A stretch of DNA of 64,000 nucleotides from UBA1952 sp965246855 (GCA_965246855.1 CBDFFP010000005.1:62001-126000); one strand, 5' to 3'; shown: positions 50,788 to 59,456, counted from the first letter of the stretch. Numbers and translations are program-made. The notes: a model not told the origin generated them from the sequence alone.

Positions 50788-53589
50788 TTACTGTCCAGCC
50801 GGCAACCACGTTGCCTGCACCACATTCCCGCCCGACAAATACTTATCCGCCATTGCGGTCAGCATCGCTGGCGTTATGGCTTTGAGGCGCGCTTCGGCAT
50901 TGTTCAGGTTCGCCGTTGGCAGGCCATACTGCTGGTATTTGCTGAGCGAAGCCAGCCAGAAACCGTTGGTTTTCACGCCTACGCGGTATTTCTGAATGGC
51001 CGCCTGCACACCTTTGTCCAGCTCGTCGGCCTTCACATCGCCCGGCTTTTTCACCTCGCCCACGATGTCCCAGAAAGCAGTGCGCACCTTCTGCACGTTT
51101 TCCGGGCCGCAAGGCAGGTAGCACTGCATCATGAAACGCTCCTTCGGAAATTTCTGCATCCGCAGGCCCGCGCCGCCGCCATAAATCGCGCTCATTTTCT
51201 CCCGAATCGTATCGGTGATGCGGTTGTTAATCACCTCCGTCAGCAGGTTCAGCTTCACCTCGTCTTCCTGCGAATAGGGCGCGTTGAGGTAGGCAATATC
51301 CGTCACCATCGCCTTCTGCTCCGTGCCTGCGCGCAGGGTAAAATCTTTTTTGCCGCTTACCGGCTCAATGCCCAGGTCGCGGTATTTGCTTTCCACCGCG
51401 TTGCCGCCGAGGCCGCCGATATAGGTTTCCACCAGCGTCTTAAACTTCGCTTCCGGCAGGCTGCCCACAAAGAAATACTGCATCCCGTTGGCCGTGCCGA
51501 AACGTTGTTTGTAGAAGGAAATCGCGTTGTCGGGATTCACGGCGTCGTAGTCGCGCGGGTCGGGAATTTCCTTCATGCGCGGATTGTTCGCGTAGCGGAA
51601 GTTGTTCAGGCTGTCGGAGAACATTGTTTCCGGGTCGCTTTTCATCTGCACAATCATCTGCGTTTGCCGGTCTTTGAAGGACGCAAACGCGCTTGCGTCT
51701 TTGCGCGGCGCGGTGCATTTGAGATACAGAAGCTGCATCGCCGTTTCAAAATCCTTCACTGAGGACGAGCCTTGTACGTTGTCGGAATTCAGGTCCACGT
51801 AGGTGTTGACGCGCGCCGTTTTTCCGGTCATAAACTTACCGAGGTCGGTGTTGGAAAACGCACCGTAGCCCATTTCGTCGGCCACGTTGTTGCTGTAATC
51901 CGCGCTTTGATAATCGGCACCGGTGTAGAGCGAAGAGCCGCCCCAGCGGTGGCCGGAAAACAGGATTTCGTCGTTCTTAAAATCGGTCTTTTTCCACGTC
52001 ACTTTCGCGCCGTTGCTTAGCGTCCACGTTGTGGTTCCCACAGCAGCATCTTTCTCTTCCTTCACCACTTTTCCGGGTGTTGGTTTGGCGGAAAGAAGGC
52101 TTTTCGGCAAAGCGGTTTCGGTGTAGGCCGACACGTTAGCGCGCAGGCTGTTGTCCACATAGCCTTTCACGTCGGCGTCGCTCGGCAGCTTGTCGCCTGT
52201 TTTGGTCGTGATGAGCGCGAAGTAGCTCTGGTCAATATCTACCAGACGCTTAAAGGCATTTACGTCGGCAAGGGAGATGCCCGGCAGGGTGCTTTTCGCG
52301 TAGTTGTATTCCCACTCTGTTCCCGGAACCGGCTCGGCAGTAAGGAAGTGGCGCACCAGTTCTTCCACGCGGGTTTTGGATTCTGTTTTGTCGCGCTCGT
52401 TGTAGTTCTTTTCGTAGGAAGCCATCATCATCGCCTTTGCGCGGTCCAGCTCCGACTGCGTAAAGCCAAACTGCTTCACGCGCATCGCTTCTTTCACCAT
52501 TGCTTCGGTAGAAGCTTCAATCTTATCCGGGCCGCACACCGCGAAGAGTTGGAACGCTTTCATGTTGCGCGCAAACTCGCCTCCGCCATAGGCACCGCCT
52601 GCAAAAAAGAAAGGTGGATTGGGGCCGTTTTTCAGTTCTTCAAAGCGTGTGGAAAGCATCGCGTTGAAAAGGCTTTCTTCCAGATTTTCCTTCCACTCTT
52701 CCACCGTGGTGGCTTCTTTTTCCAAATGGCCATTGCCAATGATGCGCACAAAAGTGTAAGCTGCTTCCGGGTCGCTCACCACTACGGCCTTGCTCGCGGT
52801 GCGGGCCGGAACGTCAAAAGCTGCCGGACGCGGACGCTCGTTTGCAGGGTTTTTATAGCCGCTGAATTTCTCTTTAATCAGTCGCTCGGCTTCGGCGGGC
52901 TCAATATCGCCCACCACCATTACGGCTTCCAAATCGGGGCGATACCAGTCTTTGTGGAAGCGGCGCAGCACATCGGCGGGAATGTTTTTGAGGATGCTGT
53001 CCTTACCAATCGGCAGGCGCTCGCCGTAGCGGGAGCCATTGAGGTATTGGGGCAGCCATTTCTTCATCATGCGGTCGTCGGCGCCTTTGCCCAGGCGGCT
53101 TTCTTCCAGCACCACGTTGCGTTCTTTATTGATTTCCTCATCGCTCAGGAGCGCGCCATTGCTCCAGTCGGCGATAATCTGAAAGCCTTGGTCAATCTTC
53201 TTTTTATCGTCGGCGGGAATGGGCAGGATGTACACCGTCTCGTCAAAAGACGTGTAGGCGTTGAGGTCGGCACCGAAGTCCACGCCGATGCTTTGGAGGT
53301 AATGCACCACTTCGTTTCCCGGAAAATGTTGCAGCCCATTGAAGTTCATGTGCTCCATCAGGTGCGCGAGGCCCAGTTGGTCGTTGTCTTCCAGAATAGA
53401 ACCTGCATTGAGCGCAAGGCGCAGCTCAATTTTCTTTTCCGGTTTTTTGTTTTGAACGATAAAATACTTCAGGCCGTTGGGAAGTTGGCCGGTTTTCACT
53501 TTTGAATCAAAGGGGATTTTGGTGTCCTGTGCAGCGGCGAAAATTGGCAGCAGCAGCAGGGCCGTGAGGAAGCGGCAAAGGGTGCGCAT
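50788..53589 (-). CDS. M16 family zinc metallopeptidase
   Basis: A 933-residue periplasmic insulinase-type peptidase. A 20-residue signal peptide precedes the first M16 domain with the inverted zinc motif H-L-M-E-H (His76, Glu79, His80) and a downstream acidic ligand region near 150. Two peptidase-like halves of about 440 residues follow; the second lacks the HxxEH motif, as usual for the inactive partner. The pattern V-E-L-R-L-A-L-N-A-G-S-I-L-E is typical of Bacteroidota members (PqqL-like). Substrates are probably peptides in the envelope. The start at 53589 gives a clean signal peptide; the frame extends upstream through a repeat element. Confidence 0.92.
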   Translation of the reverse strand: MRTLCRFLTALLLLPIFAAAQDTKIPFDSKVKTGQLPNGLKYFIVQNKKPEKKIELRLALNAGSILEDNDQLGLAHLMEHMNFNGLQHFPGNEVVHYLQSIGVDFGADLNAYTSFDETVYILPIPADDKKKIDQGFQIIADWSNGALLSDEEINKERNVVLEESRLGKGADDRMMKKWLPQYLNGSRYGERLPIGKDSILKNIPADVLRRFHKDWYRPDLEAVMVVGDIEPAEAERLIKEKFSGYKNPANERPRPAAFDVPARTASKAVVVSDPEAAYTFVRIIGNGHLEKEATTVEEWKENLEESLFNAMLSTRFEELKNGPNPPFFFAGGAYGGGEFARNMKAFQLFAVCGPDKIEASTEAMVKEAMRVKQFGFTQSELDRAKAMMMASYEKNYNERDKTESKTRVEELVRHFLTAEPVPGTEWEYNYAKSTLPGISLADVNAFKRLVDIDQSYFALITTKTGDKLPSDADVKGYVDNSLRANVSAYTETALPKSLLSAKPTPGKVVKEEKDAAVGTTTWTLSNGAKVTWKKTDFKNDEILFSGHRWGGSSLYTGADYQSADYSNNVADEMGYGAFSNTDLGKFMTGKTARVNTYVDLNSDNVQGSSSVKDFETAMQLLYLKCTAPRKDASAFASFKDRQTQMIVQMKSDPETMFSDSLNNFRYANNPRMKEIPDPRDYDAVNPDNAISFYKQRFGTANGMQYFFVGSLPEAKFKTLVETYIGGLGGNAVESKYRDLGIEPVSGKKDFTLRAGTEQKAMVTDIAYLNAPYSQEDEVKLNLLTEVINNRITDTIREKMSAIYGGGAGLRMQKFPKERFMMQCYLPCGPENVQKVRTAFWDIVGEVKKPGDVKADELDKGVQAAIQKYRVGVKTNGFWLASLSKYQQYGLPTANLNNAEARLKAITPAMLTAMADKYLSGGNVVQATWLPAGQ

Positions 53590-53652
53590 GATGGTTATGG
53601 AGTTTGGAGATAAAGGCACAAAGTACAAACAGAGAGGCGGATTTTCCCCACC

Positions 53653-53777
53653 GTAGGGACACGCCCCGCGTGTCCGCACACTACACCAGTAACATTCGCA
53701 AGGCATTCTGACCTGACAAGCTCTGCGCCCGCTCAGGCGGGCTTGACTTGTCAGGTCTCGCGTGCGTGTGTCCCTAC
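53653..53777. repeat. Nested extragenic palindrome overlapping a stop codon
   Basis: Outer arms GTAGGGACACGCCCCGCGTG (from 53653) and ...GTGTGTCCCTAC (to 53777) enclose an inner hairpin CCTGACAAG...CTTGTCAGG (about 53712-53756) that also contains GCCCGC/GCGGGC. The right arm covers the stop codon of the gene at 53774. Outer arms resemble those at 21410-21514. Confidence 0.7.
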
Positions 53778-54514
53778 AGATACAATTGCCCCACAAGCCA
53801 CTTCGCAATTTCCTGCGCCGCGCCTACGGGGTTGCTGTGTTCAATAGGGATAGCAGTCGTGCGGTTGTTTTTGGCTGTTACGATGCGCGCCTCAGTAGCT
53901 CCGACACCGTCCATCCGTGCTTCGGCCACAAGGCGACCACCGGGACTGTAAAAGGTGAAGACGCGGTAGATAGAACCGCGCTCCGCCCCCTGACTCACTT
54001 TGTAGGTTCCCAGCGTCGTGCCGCCCTGCGATACTTTTCCGCCGTTAGTCATAATGGGCATGTGGCTGTTGCGCGCGGGCAGCGGCTCGCTTTCATCGTT
54101 TTGCGTTGCTGCCATTTGCCCGCCTGTTCCGCTGCCCGCGCCGCCTTCCGCCGGGTGCAGCAGCAGAAAGCGCCGCTCGCCTGCCGGGTTCAGCCTGCCG
54201 TCTTTAATGAGGTTGGAAGCCACCAGCTCCGCCGCCAGTTTTTTAGAGAAATTAAAGCCGCCCTGCATTGCGCTTTTTGCGCCGGAAGCCATAAAAACGA
54301 TGTTGTAAATCCGCCCGTCGCCCTGCGGCTGCGCCACCAGAATTTCCTCTCCCTCCAGCGTGCTGACGGAAAATGTGTGGAGAATCGCACCCGACTTTTG
54401 GATTTTGGCATAGGGCACGTCGTCTTTGTAAATCACGTCTTTTTTGACGGAGACGTCCTGCGCCGAAACAGCGAAAGAGGCAGTGAGGAGAAGGAGTGTA
54501 AGAAGGCGTTTCAT
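53774..54514 (-). CDS. Secreted protein of unknown function
   Basis: A 246-residue protein with a signal peptide (M-K-R-L-L-T-L-L-L-L-T to S-A-Q). The N-terminal part has D-V-I-Y-K-D-D-V-P-Y-A-K-I, the middle a glycine-rich stretch, and the end a conserved-looking P-V-G-A-A-Q-E-I-A-K-W-L-V-G-Q-L. No domain recognised. It lies between the M16 peptidase and murA, all on the minus strand but with spacing that suggests separate transcripts. Its stop lies inside an extragenic palindrome. Confidence 0.75.
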   Translation of the reverse strand: MKRLLTLLLLTASFAVSAQDVSVKKDVIYKDDVPYAKIQKSGAILHTFSVSTLEGEEILVAQPQGDGRIYNIVFMASGAKSAMQGGFNFSKKLAAELVASNLIKDGRLNPAGERRFLLLHPAEGGAGSGTGGQMAATQNDESEPLPARNSHMPIMTNGGKVSQGGTTLGTYKVSQGAERGSIYRVFTFYSPGGRLVAEARMDGVGATEARIVTAKNNRTTAIPIEHSNPVGAAQEIAKWLVGQLYL

Positions 54515-54575
54515 TGGGATAGAATATTTAGAAGTCCAACAAAAATACGCCGCTCTTCAACGCTTTCGGCAGCCC

Positions 54576-55889
54576 TCAAATCCGCCGTATCTGCGCGCCC
54601 AGCGCGTTCAGCCGCACATCTATGTTTTCGTAGCCCCGGTCTATCTGGTCGATGTTCTGAATCACGCTCGTGCCCTTTGCGGAGAGCGCCGCAATGAGCA
54701 GCGCCACACCCGCGCGGATGTCGGGACTCACCATGTTGGTTCCGCGCAGGGCCACGCGCCGGTCGAGCCCGATAACCACGGCGCGGTGCGGGTCGCAGAG
54801 TACGATTTGCGCGCCCATGTCTATCAGTTTATCCACAAAGAAAAGGCGGCTTTCAAACATCTTCTGGTGAATCAGCACTGTGCCTTGTGCCTGCGTGGCC
54901 GTTACCAGAACGATGCTCAACAAATCCGGTGTAAAGCCCGGCCACGGGTGGTCATAAACGTTTAGGATAGAGCCGTCCAGAAAAGAGCCGATGCGGTAAT
55001 GTTCCTGCGCCGGAATGTGAATGTCGTCACCTTGAATTTGTAATTCAATGCCGAGACGGGAGAAGGTTTCCGGGATGTTTCCGAGGTGTTTTACGCCTGC
55101 ATCTTTAATCGTGAGCGCGCTTTGCGTCATCGCTGCAAGACCGATGAAGGAGCCTACTTCAATCATATCAGCCAGCATCCGGTGTTCCGCTCCGTGCAGT
55201 ATTTCTACCCCGAAAATCGTAAGCAGGTTGGAGCCAATGCCGCTGATATGCGCGCCCATTTTGTTGAGGAGCAGGCAAAGCTGCTGCACATACGGCTCGC
55301 AGGCAGCGTTGTAAATCGTAGTGGTTCCCTTCGCCCGAACGGCGGCCATCAGCACATTGGCCGTGCCGGTTACGGAAGGCTCGTCCAGATAGATATACGC
55401 GCCTTTCAGTCCGGTTTTGGCTTCCAGAATGAAGAGGTGGTTTATGTTGTCATACTCGTAGGAAGAGCCCAGTTTTTCAAAGCCCAGAATGTGTGTGTCC
55501 AACCGGCGGCGACCAATTTTATCTCCCCCCGGCTGCGGAATCTGCGCCTTGCCGTAACGCGCCAGCAATGGGCCCGCCATCATCACCGCACCGCGCAGCT
55601 TACTGCTTTTCTGTTTGAATTCCGCGCTGCTGAAAAACGCTAAATCCGGCTCAATGGCTTGCAACACCACCGTTCCTTTCTTGGGCCGCGACACCTGCAC
55701 ATTCATCGCTTCCAACAACTCAATGATGACGTTCACGTCAATAATGTCTGGGACGTTGTGGTAGGTTACCGGCTCGTCGGTCAGGAGGCAGGCGCAAAGC
55801 ACTTGCAAGGCTTCGTTCTTGGCCCCTTGAGGCGTAATGGTGCCGGAAAGCGGCTGTCCGCCGGTGATTTCAAAAGCGTTTTGAGACAT
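54576..55889 (-). CDS. murA: UDP-N-acetylglucosamine 1-carboxyvinyltransferase MurA, Asp form
   Basis: A 437-residue EPSP-synthase-fold enzyme that starts peptidoglycan precursor synthesis by adding enolpyruvate to UDP-GlcNAc. The N-terminal G-A-K-N-E-A-L-Q holds the substrate lysine; K-S-S-K-L-R-G-A-V and L-D-T-H-I follow. At the active-site loop, where E. coli has G-G-C-x-I-G, this protein has G-G-D-K-I-G (Asp123). Asp at this site is known from mycobacteria and chlamydiae and makes MurA insensitive to fosfomycin. Function should be normal otherwise. Confidence 0.95.
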   Translation of the reverse strand: MSQNAFEITGGQPLSGTITPQGAKNEALQVLCACLLTDEPVTYHNVPDIIDVNVIIELLEAMNVQVSRPKKGTVVLQAIEPDLAFFSSAEFKQKSSKLRGAVMMAGPLLARYGKAQIPQPGGDKIGRRRLDTHILGFEKLGSSYEYDNINHLFILEAKTGLKGAYIYLDEPSVTGTANVLMAAVRAKGTTTIYNAACEPYVQQLCLLLNKMGAHISGIGSNLLTIFGVEILHGAEHRMLADMIEVGSFIGLAAMTQSALTIKDAGVKHLGNIPETFSRLGIELQIQGDDIHIPAQEHYRIGSFLDGSILNVYDHPWPGFTPDLLSIVLVTATQAQGTVLIHQKMFESRLFFVDKLIDMGAQIVLCDPHRAVVIGLDRRVALRGTNMVSPDIRAGVALLIAALSAKGTSVIQNIDQIDRGYENIDVRLNALGAQIRRI

Positions 55890-56012
55890 GAAAAGGAGCG
55901 TGTGTAGAAGGGGAAGGGCGGACGAAAATAGGACGGCGTTTTTTTAAGAATTTCAAAAGAAGCTTTTGCGCCGGTTTCCCTTCTAAGGGCGACTTTGCGC
56001 GCTCCTTTCTGC

Positions 56013-56498
56013 ATGATATTTTCCCTTCGCTTCCGGCTTCCGCTTTTGGTGCTGTGTGCTTTCTTCTGTTCCCTAAAAACAAAGGCGCAACCAGCGGCCA
56101 TCGTGGCGGTTTTGCAACAGCACAAACTGCTGCCGGAAAGCTATCAGTATCGCCCCGAAAGCACGGGTTTTTCCATAGACACCGCGCGGCACCGGGACAT
56201 TCGTTGCGCAGCGCTTTTTACGGAGTTTGTGCGTGTCAATACTTCGCCATTGCAGTTGGAAAACCTTTTGCGCCGCTACGGGCAACCCACCGCGTGTTTA
56301 AAACCCGATTCCGCTGCCGTGTTGTATGCGCCGATGGAAACAGACTCGCTGGCGTTTGTGCTGGTGGAGAAAAGCGCCGTTGCTTCCGAGTGCAAATCCG
56401 CGTTTCTGGTGGTACTGAAAAAGGAAGGCGATTCCTGGGTATTGATAGACCAATCTCCGCTGTGCCGGGCGCGGGCTACGCCAGACAAAAGACCATAG
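56013..56498 (+). CDS. Secreted small protein of unknown function
   Basis: A 161-residue protein with a signal peptide ending near K-A-Q. The mature chain carries a few cysteines (in I-R-C-A-A, T-A-C-L, S-E-C-K and L-C-R) that could pair in the periplasm, and W-V-L-I-D-Q-S near the end. No family recognised. I use the ATG at 56013 rather than a TTG at 55995. It is divergent from murA with about 120 bp between start codons. Confidence 0.65.
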   Translation: MIFSLRFRLPLLVLCAFFCSLKTKAQPAAIVAVLQQHKLLPESYQYRPESTGFSIDTARHRDIRCAALFTEFVRVNTSPLQLENLLRRYGQPTACLKPDSAAVLYAPMETDSLAFVLVEKSAVASECKSAFLVVLKKEGDSWVLIDQSPLCRARATPDKRP

Positions 56499-56536
56499 AC
56501 ATAACATAGACACAAGAGGAGCCGCATACATAATGT

Positions 56537-56663
56537 GGGTCATCTCGACCGCTAGGGAGAGATCTCACGTTCGCTGTGCCAGATAATACTGTATCTCACC
56601 TGCTGTGAGATTGCCTTCGGCGAGTGCTTCGCTGTTCCTCGCTCCGCGCTCGGAATGACACCC
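56537..56663. repeat. Extragenic repeat of the GGGTCATCTCGACC type
   Basis: The 32-bp end beginning GGGTCATCTCGACCGCTAGG (56537-56568) recurs in reverse orientation at 59385-59416 with one mismatch. The other end (GGAATGACACCC, about 56652-56663) pairs loosely with it. It lies between convergent genes. Confidence 0.7.
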
Positions 56664-56668
56664 GGTGC

Positions 56669-57373
56669 TTAGTGAAAATTTATGTTTCCCAGCGTCTCAA
56701 AATACGCCGTCCACTGCTCCATTGTCGGCGCATCTTCCACCGAAAAATCGCCAATGCACGTGCGGCGGAGTTCCGCCAAATGCGCGCCGCAGCCAAGCGC
56801 CTGACCGAGATCGTGAGCAAGGGAGCGGATGTAGGTTCCGGTGCTACACACCACGCGGAAATGAACGTCCGAATCTTCCACCTTCAACACGTCAAAAGCG
56901 GTGATGCTTACCGGGCGCGGTTGCAGCTTCGGGTCGCCGCCTTTGCGGGCAATTTCGTAGGCGCGCTTGCCGTCTTTTTTAATGGCCGAATGCGCAGGCG
57001 GTGTTTGTAGGATATCGCCGGTAAACGTCCCTGCGGCGGCGGTTATTTCTTCCAGAGAAAGATGTTCGTAAGGCTGTGGATTTTCGGGCGCGGATTCCAA
57101 ATCATAAGTCGGCGTAGTCGTGCCGAGGCGGATGATACCGGTGTATTCTTTGGGCTGCTTCTGGTAGGTTTCTATCTTCTTAGTGAAGGCTCCGGTGCAG
57201 CAAATAAGCAGGCCGGTTGCCAACGGGTCAAGGGTTCCGGCGTGGCCTATTTTGCCACCTTTGCCCAGCGGGCGGCGCAGGCGGTTTACAGCATCAAAAG
57301 ACGTCCAGCGCAGCGGCTTGTCCACGAGCAATACCGCGCCCGCGCGCAGTTCTTCCAGAGAGGGAAACGACAT
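56669..57373 (-). CDS. truB: tRNA pseudouridine(55) synthase TruB
   Basis: A 234-residue pseudouridine synthase that modifies U55 of tRNA. The catalytic motif is K-I-G-H-A-G-T-L-D-P-L-A-T-G with nucleophile Asp49. Other family segments are L-L-V-D-K-P near residue 15, Y-x-G-x-I-R-L-G and S-A-I-K-K-D-G-K-R-A-Y-E. It is a little shorter than the E. coli enzyme and lacks the C-terminal PUA domain, as in other Bacteroidota. Its putative -7 element (57384-57391) ends only 10 bp before the ATG, so the mRNA leader would be very short. Confidence 0.93.
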   Translation of the reverse strand: MSFPSLEELRAGAVLLVDKPLRWTSFDAVNRLRRPLGKGGKIGHAGTLDPLATGLLICCTGAFTKKIETYQKQPKEYTGIIRLGTTTPTYDLESAPENPQPYEHLSLEEITAAAGTFTGDILQTPPAHSAIKKDGKRAYEIARKGGDPKLQPRPVSITAFDVLKVEDSDVHFRVVCSTGTYIRSLAHDLGQALGCGAHLAELRRTCIGDFSVEDAPTMEQWTAYFETLGNINFH

Positions 57374-57383
57374 AAAAAGCGCG

Positions 57384-57391
57384 CGAAGGTA
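57384..57391 (-). promoter_or_regulatory. Putative -7 element of truB
   Basis: Minus strand TACCTTCG lies 10 bp before the ATG. Transcription from it would give a nearly leaderless mRNA. Confidence 0.35.
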
Positions 57392-57411
57392 GGGCGGCGT
57401 GTCGGGCTTTC

Positions 57412-57442
57412 TTGGCTGTTTGCGCGGCAGCGATTAGCTTTG
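57412..57442 (+). promoter_or_regulatory. Promoter of the small lipoprotein gene
   Basis: TTG (57412-57414), a 20-bp spacer and TAGCTTTG (57435-57442, exact TAnnTTTG) sit 20 bp before the ATG at 57463. Confidence 0.55.
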
Positions 57443-57462
57443 AAACCTTATTTCCTCTTTTC

Positions 57463-57777
57463 ATGCGCTTCCGTTTCCTCAGTCTTCTTTCCGCTACTCT
57501 TCTTCTGGCAACTGCCTGCAATAAAGACCGCGACAAGGATTTTGTTTCGGCGACCGTGCGCGACAGCGGAGACATCAGCGCCGATGGCTGCGGTTATCTG
57601 TTGGATGTGGACGGCGTGGGCGAAAAAAAGCCTGCTTATCTGTTGAGCGCGTTCCAGCAAAACGGGCTGAAAGTGCAGATAAAATACCACGAAACCGGCA
57701 TCCTCGACACCTGCGGCAACAAAGCGCCGTATCAGACGTACAGGTTGATTGCGGTGGATGATATCCGGCGGCCATAG
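57463..57777 (+). CDS. Small lipoprotein, unknown function
   Basis: A 104-residue lipoprotein (lipobox L-A-T-A-C, Cys19). The mature region has a C-G-Y-L-L-D-V-D-G segment and a T-C-G-N-K-A-P-Y motif whose cysteines could be linked. Similar short lipoproteins are frequent in Bacteroidota, without known role. The upstream promoter matches the Bacteroidota consensus well, which supports the start. A 41-bp array begins 49 bp after its stop codon. Confidence 0.75.
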   Translation: MRFRFLSLLSATLLLATACNKDRDKDFVSATVRDSGDISADGCGYLLDVDGVGEKKPAYLLSAFQQNGLKVQIKYHETGILDTCGNKAPYQTYRLIAVDDIRRP

Positions 57778-57825
57778 GGGAGACGAACGCGACGGAGGGA
57801 TACTGTTTTGTTTTTGGGAGAGAAA

Positions 57826-58112
57826 GAAAATTCCCCAGCCTCGTTTAAGACCTCATATACGCTACAGAAAGTTCTGTAGCCCTTTTCAGGGCTTCATATA
57901 CGGCAAAGAAAATTCCGAAGCCCTTTTTAAGACCTCATATACGCACAGGAAAGTTCCGTAGCTCTTTTTAAGGCTTCATATACGCTAAAGAAAATTCCGC
58001 AGCCCCGTCAAGAGGTCAGACGGCGCTCCAGAAAATTCTGTAGCCCTTTCTAAAGCCGAATTTTCGCTTCGGAAAGTTTCAAAGCCCTGCCGAGATGCTT
58101 TTTGGGGCAGCA
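57826..58112. repeat. 41-bp tandem array, seven indel-free units
   Basis: The TTC of GAAAATTCCGTAGCC-like anchors falls at 57831, 57872, 57913, 57954, 57995 and 58036, with an aligned TTT at 58077; every step is exactly 41 bp. A decayed eighth unit may start at 58113. Units also carry AGCCCTTTTCAGGGCT-like hairpins and CATATACG words. The array sits between two convergent genes. From about 58154 to 58368 I see no gene or clear structure. Confidence 0.93.
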
Positions 58113-58368
58113 GAGATTTCTATAACAGGGCAGAAATAGAAAAACAGCTACCGAGAGGGTAGTTAATTCTATCAAAGGCGCAAAGCTTGCAAGCATTCAA
58201 TGAGTTGACGGTAGCAATGAGAAAAGACTTGTACGGAATCAAGACGCGCTTAGTAGGCAATCACTTTGACGTTGAGATATAATCAAAGCGAGAAGCTATC
58301 TGTGCTCTATAAGGTCTGAGGTGAAAGCTTTTGCGGACCGCGATTTCGTTTGCCTCAACTCGAAGTCT

Positions 58369-59250
58369 TCACTTCATATCTATTCCCACCATCGGCTGCC
58401 ACTGTTCCTTCGTCATCTTTCCCCACAAACTCCGCCGCTGATAAAAGCCCATCTTCTCTTGCAGCGGTACGTGAATGGGCATTGCGTCTTTTTCGCGCAG
58501 CAGCGTTTGCCAGTCGGCGTTGCGAAAGCGTTGGAAGAAAGCAGCCAGCCACAAGCGCCATTCCTTAAAATTCCAGTAGTGGAAAACCCACGGCGCGGCG
58601 GGGTGAAGAGGCCCTTTTTCGGCCATGGCTGCCGTGAAGGCAAACTGCTCTACAATGTGTTTTAGATAGCGCGGATAAAGAGTATCGGTTAAGAGAAGCG
58701 TTCTTTCCAAAAGACCTTCCGCACCGGGCGAAAAGCCCAATACACCTGCATTCCACATCTCCGTTTCGGGCGTTATGCGCAAGGCTAATTCCGGCGGCAG
58801 GGCTGTCCTTTGAAAGAAGCGCAACATCTTGTTCAACACTGGTTGTTGGGGCCGCGAAAGCGCGCCTTCCGAGACGTGCATAAACCGTTCGCCCGCCGCG
58901 ATGCGCTGCAACAGCGGCAGGGGAGATTGGGTGAATTCCGTATCGGTGTCTAAGTACAACAGCGGGCTTTGATAACGGTGCTGCGCATCAGCCAGCACCT
59001 CAATCTTGAGGCGATGGACAAAGTCCTGCGGCCCGCGCCAAGCCTTGATGGTCGCCGCATCCAGCTTTTGAAAAAGAACGCGAAACGGAATCGGCCACGC
59101 CTGAAACCACTCCGGCTTGTCGGTGTAGATAACAACGGGCGGCGCGTCTTCCGGCGCTACCCATTTCCCCAGCGAAAGCAAGCTCCACAGGCATTCCTGG
59201 AAGATGGCTTCATGGCCGTAGGCTTGGTAGATGAGGTGGGTTTGGGTCAT
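58369..59250 (-). CDS. Glycosyltransferase-like protein with DxD motif
   Basis: A 293-residue soluble protein. The N-terminal H-L-I-Y-Q-A-Y-G-H-E-A-I-F-Q-E-C-L and V-V-I-Y-T-D-K-P-E-W-F segments and L-L-Y-L-D-T-D-T-E-F (Asp101-x-Asp103) match GT-A type nucleotide-sugar transferases, in which DxD holds the metal and sugar-nucleotide. A later E-M-W-N-A-G-V-L-G-F is a further common motif (as in GT8-like enzymes). The acceptor is unknown. It stands alone between a 41-bp array and an extragenic repeat. Confidence 0.78.
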   Translation of the reverse strand: MTQTHLIYQAYGHEAIFQECLWSLLSLGKWVAPEDAPPVVIYTDKPEWFQAWPIPFRVLFQKLDAATIKAWRGPQDFVHRLKIEVLADAQHRYQSPLLYLDTDTEFTQSPLPLLQRIAAGERFMHVSEGALSRPQQPVLNKMLRFFQRTALPPELALRITPETEMWNAGVLGFSPGAEGLLERTLLLTDTLYPRYLKHIVEQFAFTAAMAEKGPLHPAAPWVFHYWNFKEWRLWLAAFFQRFRNADWQTLLREKDAMPIHVPLQEKMGFYQRRSLWGKMTKEQWQPMVGIDMK

Positions 59251-59306
59251 GGGGAACGCTTGTGTGAAGAAGATGCGTTTTGGAAATCAGAAACGCGAAA
59301 CAACAC

Positions 59307-59416
59307 GGGTCATTCCGACCCTGACGCAGGAAGGGGAGGAATCTCACAGCACGCGAGACACAATATTATATGGCCTAGCCGCGAGTGAGATCTCTCCCTA
59401 GTGGTCGAGATGACCC
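59307..59416. repeat. Extragenic inverted repeat, partner of 56537-56568
   Basis: GGGTCATTCCGACC...GAGGAATCTCAC on the left and GTGAGATCTCTCCC...GGTCGAGATGACCC on the right can pair around a short AT-rich centre. The right end is the reverse complement of 56537-56568 with one mismatch. Confidence 0.75.
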
Positions 59417-59456
59417 CGCAGGACGTAGTGGTTATATTTCCTACTAAACTTACAAA

